Source of the DNA: Actinomycetes bacterium
Lineage (GTDB): Bacteria > Actinomycetota > Acidimicrobiia > Spongiisociales > JAHEDJ01
Direction of reading: 5' to 3'
Assembly (NCBI GenBank): GCA_024641245.1
Contig: JAHEDK010000006.1
Location: 38,921-102,920 of the forward strand
DNA: 64,000 nt
Shown piece after piece: positions 60,067 through 64,000 of this stretch. Made by a program: the position numbers and the translations under genes. The number at the start of each line of letters is the position of its first letter. Position 1 is the stretch's first letter. The notes below the pieces were generated by a model that was not told where the DNA came from, did not search any database, and saw only the letters and a list, made by a program, of their open reading frames with translations.

Positions 60067-61107
60067 ATGACGCTCCCGTCGAAAATGCGAGCGCTCGTCC
60101 TGCACGAGTTCGAAGGACCCCTCGTCCTGGAGGAGGTGCCCGTTCCGGTTCCCGGGCCCCATGATGTCCTGCTCCGGGTTCGGGCGTGTGCGGTCGATCA
60201 ATTCGATCTCACCATCCGGGCGGGAAAGCGCGCGAATGCGACGGTACCTCTGGTGCTCGGGCATGAGATTGCCGGCGAGGTAGCCGCGCTGGGGTCTTCC
60301 GTGGACGGATGGCAGGTGGGCGATCGGGTGGTCTCCACTCTGTACCTGACGTGTGGGCGTTGCAGGAAGTGTCTAGGCGGGCGGGAAACGATCTGCGAAG
60401 ACTTCCAAGGGTATGTCGGAATCGAGACACCAGGCGGATATGCCGAGTACACAACGGTGCCGGCAGTCAACCTCGTTTTATTGCCCGACTCCATCGGATT
60501 CCCGGAAGGTTCGGTGTTGGCGAATGCTGTGGGCACCCCCTACCACGCCTTCACCGAACGGATGCGGTTGGGTCCTTCCCAGCACGTCATCATCACCGGG
60601 GCCGGCGGAGGGGTTGGCATCCATGCGATTCAGGTAGCGAGAGCCATGGGAGCGTTCGTGATGGCGGTTGATCTCGGGCAACAGAAACTCGAGGCAGCGT
60701 TGCGCTACGGGGCCCATGTCGCCGTCGATCCCGGGGAACAGGAGTTCTCCGAGGTTGCCCTCGAGTGGACTGGCGGCCTCGGAGTGGACGGTGTGCTCGA
60801 GTTGGTCGGCCCCTCCACTATGCCGCAGAGCCTGAAAGCGCTCGCCAAGGGCGGCAGGATGGTCATCGTTGGATCTCACACCGGGCGAGAGTTTCCGCTC
60901 GACACGCTCACCATCTATGCCAACGAGTGGGAGATCCTCGGCTCACGGAACGTCTCGAAGAGTGAACTCAGGGACGTCGTGGCGCTTACCGCCGATGGGC
61001 GTGTCTCGCCGGTCGTGGTCACCGGGTACGGGCTGGAGGATGCCGAGGAGCTGCACCGGCAAGTCGCCGCTCGGGAGGTAATCGGAAGAGCGGTCATCGA
61101 GCCGTAG
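60067..61107 (+). CDS. Zinc-dependent alcohol dehydrogenase (MDR superfamily)
   Basis: A 346-residue medium-chain dehydrogenase. The catalytic zinc region has Cys in RACAVDQFD and GHEIAGEV. The structural zinc Cys are in CGRCRKCLGGRETIC. The nucleotide-binding motif is ITGAGGGVGIHAIQVARAMGA followed by VDLGQQK, suggesting NAD. It oxidises an alcohol or reduces an aldehyde/ketone; the substrate is unknown. It follows the amidohydrolase gene by 119 bases and precedes a beta-hydroxyacid dehydrogenase-like gene. Confidence 0.92.
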   Translation: MTLPSKMRALVLHEFEGPLVLEEVPVPVPGPHDVLLRVRACAVDQFDLTIRAGKRANATVPLVLGHEIAGEVAALGSSVDGWQVGDRVVSTLYLTCGRCRKCLGGRETICEDFQGYVGIETPGGYAEYTTVPAVNLVLLPDSIGFPEGSVLANAVGTPYHAFTERMRLGPSQHVIITGAGGGVGIHAIQVARAMGAFVMAVDLGQQKLEAALRYGAHVAVDPGEQEFSEVALEWTGGLGVDGVLELVGPSTMPQSLKALAKGGRMVIVGSHTGREFPLDTLTIYANEWEILGSRNVSKSELRDVVALTADGRVSPVVVTGYGLEDAEELHRQVAAREVIGRAVIEP

Positions 61108-61136
61108 CGCCGGCGCGGTGGCTGGTCGGGGCTCAC

Positions 61137-61165
61137 TTGACATCGGACCTGTGCGTGACAACAAT
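61137..61165 (+). promoter_or_regulatory. Possible promoter of the beta-hydroxyacid dehydrogenase gene
   Basis: TTGACA at 61137-61142 is a perfect -35 box; AACAAT at 61160-61165 after exactly 17 bases is a fair -10 box. The gene starts 55 bases later. This is a sequence match only. Confidence 0.35.
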
Positions 61166-61219
61166 CGTTTGCAGTGGTTCCGCAGGCGAAAGCGACGCGG
61201 CGCCGCCGGAAGGGACGAT

Positions 61220-62164
61220 ATGACAACGCTTGGATGGATCGGCACTGGAAGAATGGGCTTCGCGCTGGCTGAGCGATTGCTCCGCGCAGGTCACGACGTA
61301 TCGGTCTTCAATCGAACCCGTTCGAAAGCAGAACCGCTTGCCGACCTCGGTGCCAAGGTCGTTGACTCACCGGCCGATCTGGCCGACCGCGATATCGTAT
61401 TCGTGATGGTGGCCGGTCCGTCCGATCTGATTGAAGTCGTGAACGGATCGAGCGGCCTCCTCTCGCGAACAGACGTAACTCCCCGGGTGGTGGTCGATTC
61501 CTCGACGGTGTCGGCTGCGGCGTCTGCGGAAGTACAAAAGGCCGTCGAGGCGAGAGGAGCGTCATTACTGGCCGCTCCGGTTAGCGGCAATCCGCACGTT
61601 GTTCGCTCAGGCAAGTTGACGTCTGTGGTTTCAGGCCCTCGCCACGCCTTCGAAGAAGCAGAGCCCTATCTCGCTCTGTACGGCTCGAAGGTGACCTATG
61701 TCGGCGAAGGCGATTCGGCCCGACTCGTGAAGATCTGTCACAACCTACTACTCGGGATCTACACCCAGACACTCGCCGAGATCACGGTGCTCGCAGAGAG
61801 GGCGGGCGTGGCCCGGGCGGACTTCCTCGAGTTCATCAACGGCAGCGTCATGGGGTCGTTATTCAGCCAGTACAAGACTCCGGCCTTTGTCAACCTCGAC
61901 ATGACGCCGACGTTCACCGGTCATCTGCTCCGCAAGGATTTCGAACTCGGCCTCGAGGCCGCCCGGCAATACGACGTGCCGATGCCCACCTCGGCGCTGG
62001 TCCATCAAATCGTCGTTGAGTTGATCGCGCGAGGTCTCGGAGAGGGCGACTTCGCCGCGCTGCTTCAGATGGAGGCAGATGCCGCCGGGATGGACTTGAA
62101 GTCTGAGAACAGGCCGGTTTCAGACGGCCTGGAGCCCGAACATCCCGAGACGGCCGGCGGGTGA
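61220..62164 (+). CDS. Beta-hydroxyacid dehydrogenase family protein (3-hydroxyisobutyrate dehydrogenase-like)
   Basis: A 314-residue enzyme. NAD(P)-binding start TLGWIGTGRMGFALAERLL, RTRSKAEPL suggesting NADP, the substrate loop SSTVSAAASAEVQ with LLAAPVSGNPHVVRSGKL, and catalytic Lys in RLVKICHNLLLG. ATG 61220 is chosen directly before the GxGxxG motif. Related enzymes oxidise 3-hydroxyisobutyrate, tartronate semialdehyde partners or similar hydroxyacids. Confidence 0.9.
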   Translation: MTTLGWIGTGRMGFALAERLLRAGHDVSVFNRTRSKAEPLADLGAKVVDSPADLADRDIVFVMVAGPSDLIEVVNGSSGLLSRTDVTPRVVVDSSTVSAAASAEVQKAVEARGASLLAAPVSGNPHVVRSGKLTSVVSGPRHAFEEAEPYLALYGSKVTYVGEGDSARLVKICHNLLLGIYTQTLAEITVLAERAGVARADFLEFINGSVMGSLFSQYKTPAFVNLDMTPTFTGHLLRKDFELGLEAARQYDVPMPTSALVHQIVVELIARGLGEGDFAALLQMEADAAGMDLKSENRPVSDGLEPEHPETAGG

Positions 62165-62287
62165 ACCTAAGAGATCCGGGCGATGAGAAGCGCGAAGTCT
62201 CTTGACGCTTTGACAGATGAGAAACAGCAGAGACACAGTTCGAACGCCCGCCCCAGGACGTTCAACGTCGCGAGAGAGGATTTTGCC

Positions 62288-63541
62288 GTGACCGAATTCC
62301 CCGTAGCAACGACACCGTCGCCGGGAATCATGGGAGTTGATTGGGAGGAGCGAGTCGAATTCGGCCGGCTGCGCGACTACCGCCTGGCCCGGGTACGGGA
62401 GCAACTCGAAGTCTTTGGACTCGGCGCACTTCTGCTTTTCGAAACGTCGAACATCCGCTACACCACCAGCACCAACATTGGGTACTGGGCGTTCAACAAG
62501 GGCGAGCGATGGGCCCTGATCACGCGCAACGGCCGACCCCGCATCTGGGACTTCGGCTCGGCGGCCAAGGCTCATCGCCTGCAGCTGCCCTCCCTCTACG
62601 ACACGGAGAATTCGATCGGTGGAAACGCCGGCCTCCAAGGGGCGATCGGGCCGGCTACCGGGCTGGACAAGCGCGTCGCAGAGGAGATCGCCGCCGCCCT
62701 GCGCGAAGAAGGAGTGGTCAATGAGCCGTTGGGTGTAGACATGGCTGAGGCCTCAGTCTTCCTGGCGCTTCAGAAGGCCGGACTCAACGTTGTCGATGGG
62801 CAGCAGGCGATGGTGATGGCTCGGGAGATCAAGAGCCGGGACGAGATCATGCTGCTTACGCAGGCCTGTGCCATGGTCGATGGCGTATACCAGGACATTC
62901 TCGAGTACCTCAAGCCTGGAGTCCGTGAGAGCGATGTGGTCGCCCTCGCCCACGGCCGGCTGTTCGAGATGGGCTCTGAGTTCGTCGAGGCCATCAACTC
63001 GATTTCCGGCGAGCGTTGCAGCCCCCATCCTCATGTGTTCTCCGACCGCCTCATCCGGCCGGGCGACCAGGCGTACTTCGACATCATCCATGTATTCAAC
63101 GGCTACCGAACCTGTTACTACCGGACGTTCGCAGTGGGCCGGGCCACCCAGGCGCAGCGGGATGCATTCAAGCAATCTCGCGAGTGGATGGACGCCGCCC
63201 TCGACCTCGTCAAACCCGGCAACACAACCGATCAGATCGCCAGGGTCTGGCCGAAGGCGGAGGAATTTGGCTTCGTCGACGAGATGGACGCCTTCGGGCT
63301 TCAGTTCGGTCATGGAGTCGGAGTCGGGCTCCATGAACGCCCGATCATCTCCCGGCTGAACTCGCTCGACGATCCCGTCGAGATCAAGGAGGGCATGGTG
63401 TTCGCCCTCGAGACCTACGCACCGGCCGCAGATGGTCGGTCCGCGGCCAGGATCGAGGAAGAAGTCGTCGTTACCGCAGACGGCCCGAAGGTGATCACGC
63501 TGTTCCCCTGCGAGGAACTGCCGGTGGCCAATGAGTACTGA
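62288..63541 (+). CDS. M24-fold (pita-bread) protein with altered metal site
   Basis: The protein is about 417 residues. The N-terminal creatinase-type domain (about 20-170, LLLFETSNIRYTTSTNIGYW) and the C-terminal M24 domain (about 175-410) are clear. Metal-site residues: first Asp in YFDIIHVFNGY is present; the second, expected 11 residues later where M24 peptidases read GYxxDxTRT, is Cys (GYRTCYYRTF). His in FGHGVGVGLHERP, Glu in VFALETYA and Glu in RIEEEVVV are kept. It is therefore probably not an ordinary Xaa-Pro aminopeptidase. The family also contains creatinase and the DMSP lyase DddP. GTG 62288 is chosen for its AGAGAGG site; ATG 62183 is possible. Confidence 0.85.
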   Translation: MTEFPVATTPSPGIMGVDWEERVEFGRLRDYRLARVREQLEVFGLGALLLFETSNIRYTTSTNIGYWAFNKGERWALITRNGRPRIWDFGSAAKAHRLQLPSLYDTENSIGGNAGLQGAIGPATGLDKRVAEEIAAALREEGVVNEPLGVDMAEASVFLALQKAGLNVVDGQQAMVMAREIKSRDEIMLLTQACAMVDGVYQDILEYLKPGVRESDVVALAHGRLFEMGSEFVEAINSISGERCSPHPHVFSDRLIRPGDQAYFDIIHVFNGYRTCYYRTFAVGRATQAQRDAFKQSREWMDAALDLVKPGNTTDQIARVWPKAEEFGFVDEMDAFGLQFGHGVGVGLHERPIISRLNSLDDPVEIKEGMVFALETYAPAADGRSAARIEEEVVVTADGPKVITLFPCEELPVANEY

Positions 63542-64000
63542 GATCGAAGAGCCGGGCCTCTACGACTACGGTCGGCGGGCGGCCAGACTGCCGGCTCCGT
63601 TGAACCGGGCCAATGCGGATCTTGACATCCCGGTCGTCGTCCGCCTCGAGATGTACGAACTGCAGCAATCGCTGCGGCAGTTCGAGAAACGCGCTTACGA
63701 CCTCTTCATGGAGAACCTGGTGAAAGGCACGAGCCACCTGTCGTTGGGGATGGAGGCCGTGGCTACCGGTTTTGCCAGAGCGATGCACTCCGACGACTAC
63801 ACGTTTGCCACCTACCGCGGTCACGCCCATACGATCGCCCGCGGGGCGCCCCTCGGACCGGTCATGGCGGAGTTGCTCGGCCGGGAGAACGGCATTCTCA
63901 AAGGCAAGGGCGGCTCGATGCACCTCACCTCGGTCGAGCACGGAATGATGGGGTCGTATGCAATAATCGGCGCCCATCTCTGCATCGCCAACGGAGCCGC
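63531..64000 (+). CDS. Thiamine-dependent 2-oxoacid dehydrogenase E1 component alpha subunit (3' end outside window)
   Basis: 156 residues are visible. The sequence KGTSHLSLGMEAVATGFARAM followed by YRGHAHTIARG and LKGKGGSMHLTS matches the E1 alpha subunits of pyruvate, acetoin and branched-chain 2-oxoacid dehydrogenases. The thiamine-binding GDG motif would lie beyond the window end. ATG 63531 overlaps the end of the M24 gene by 11 bases, so the two are co-translated. An E1 beta gene is expected next. Confidence 0.9.
   Translation, partial: MSTEIEEPGLYDYGRRAARLPAPLNRANADLDIPVVVRLEMYELQQSLRQFEKRAYDLFMENLVKGTSHLSLGMEAVATGFARAMHSDDYTFATYRGHAHTIARGAPLGPVMAELLGRENGILKGKGGSMHLTSVEHGMMGSYAIIGAHLCIANGA

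Noticed and set aside
1..64000. CRISPR arrays, prophage, insertion sequences, tRNA and rRNA genes
   Set aside because: No regularly spaced direct repeats with unique spacers, no transposase or phage structural proteins, and no TpsiC-like GGTTCGAATCC in an intergenic cloverleaf were found by eye.

Overview
The window is high-GC bacterial DNA. I read it as an actinobacterium (Actinomycetota), plausibly a deep-branching, uncultured lineage such as Acidimicrobiia. The clues are a SARP-type regulator, a DUF1876 protein, GlpX-type fructose bisphosphatase, a Gram-positive-type LexA box (CGAAC-N4-GTTCG), actinobacterial small lipoproteins, fused PabB-PabC and an acyl-CoA carboxylase epsilon-like protein. 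The taxonomic placement is inference. I see no tRNA, rRNA, CRISPR array, transposase or prophage.

1-6.8 kb: the 3' part of a SARP/BTAD regulator, then a divergent pyrimidine-catabolism locus. Leftward run a ring-opening amidohydrolase (barbiturase/cyanuric acid hydrolase family), a DUF2877 protein, FdrA and a DUF1116 protein. The last three are homologues of the E. coli AllH/AllF/AllG oxamate carbamoyltransferase. Rightward run a fungal-type cytosine deaminase and an Asp/Glu racemase-superfamily protein. I propose that ureidomalonate made by barbiturase is cleaved phosphorolytically to carbamoyl phosphate and malonamate; this is the most interesting system in the window.

6.8-18.5 kb: extracytoplasmic proteins (an M23 peptidase with LVIVD repeats, a 1677-residue acidic secreted protein, a lipoprotein with two DsbA-like CPFC modules) and a hybrid histidine kinase/response regulator pair.

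18.5-22.7 kb: a DNA-damage neighbourhood, with an unknown gene behind a LexA box, a 38-residue Pro/Glu-rich ORF, ogt, an Ada/AlkA-type glycosylase and a sensor kinase.

23-33 kb: DUF1876 protein, manC, MgtC-like protein, a dienoyl-CoA isomerase-like crotonase, a large extracellular nuclease, dodecin, a second sensor kinase, nitroreductase and a dGTPase-like HD protein.

33-40.4 kb: a phnDCE transporter whose permease is greatly enlarged (760 residues), a 5'-nucleotidase-like HAD protein and an ABC exporter.

40.5-57.6 kb: core housekeeping genes: dnaX-ybaB-recR followed by a queuosine-tRNA mannosyltransferase-like glycosyltransferase and a HAD phosphatase; glpX with a thiolase; methylmalonyl-CoA epimerase with an AccE-like protein; murJ with a PHP phosphoesterase; pabBC; a cyclophilin; lysC-asd; a CAP-like protein; MazG.

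57.8-64 kb: an MBL-fold hydrolase, then a rightward catabolic-looking cluster (amidohydrolase, Zn alcohol dehydrogenase, beta-hydroxyacid dehydrogenase, M24-fold protein with an altered metal site, start of a 2-oxoacid dehydrogenase E1 alpha).

Repeats: spacers after stop codons carry three dispersed repeat types: long CCCGTT-type palindromes between convergent genes, period-7 (GGTTCTA-like) tandem repeats with constant polarity relative to the upstream gene, and a 40-bp element seen twice.
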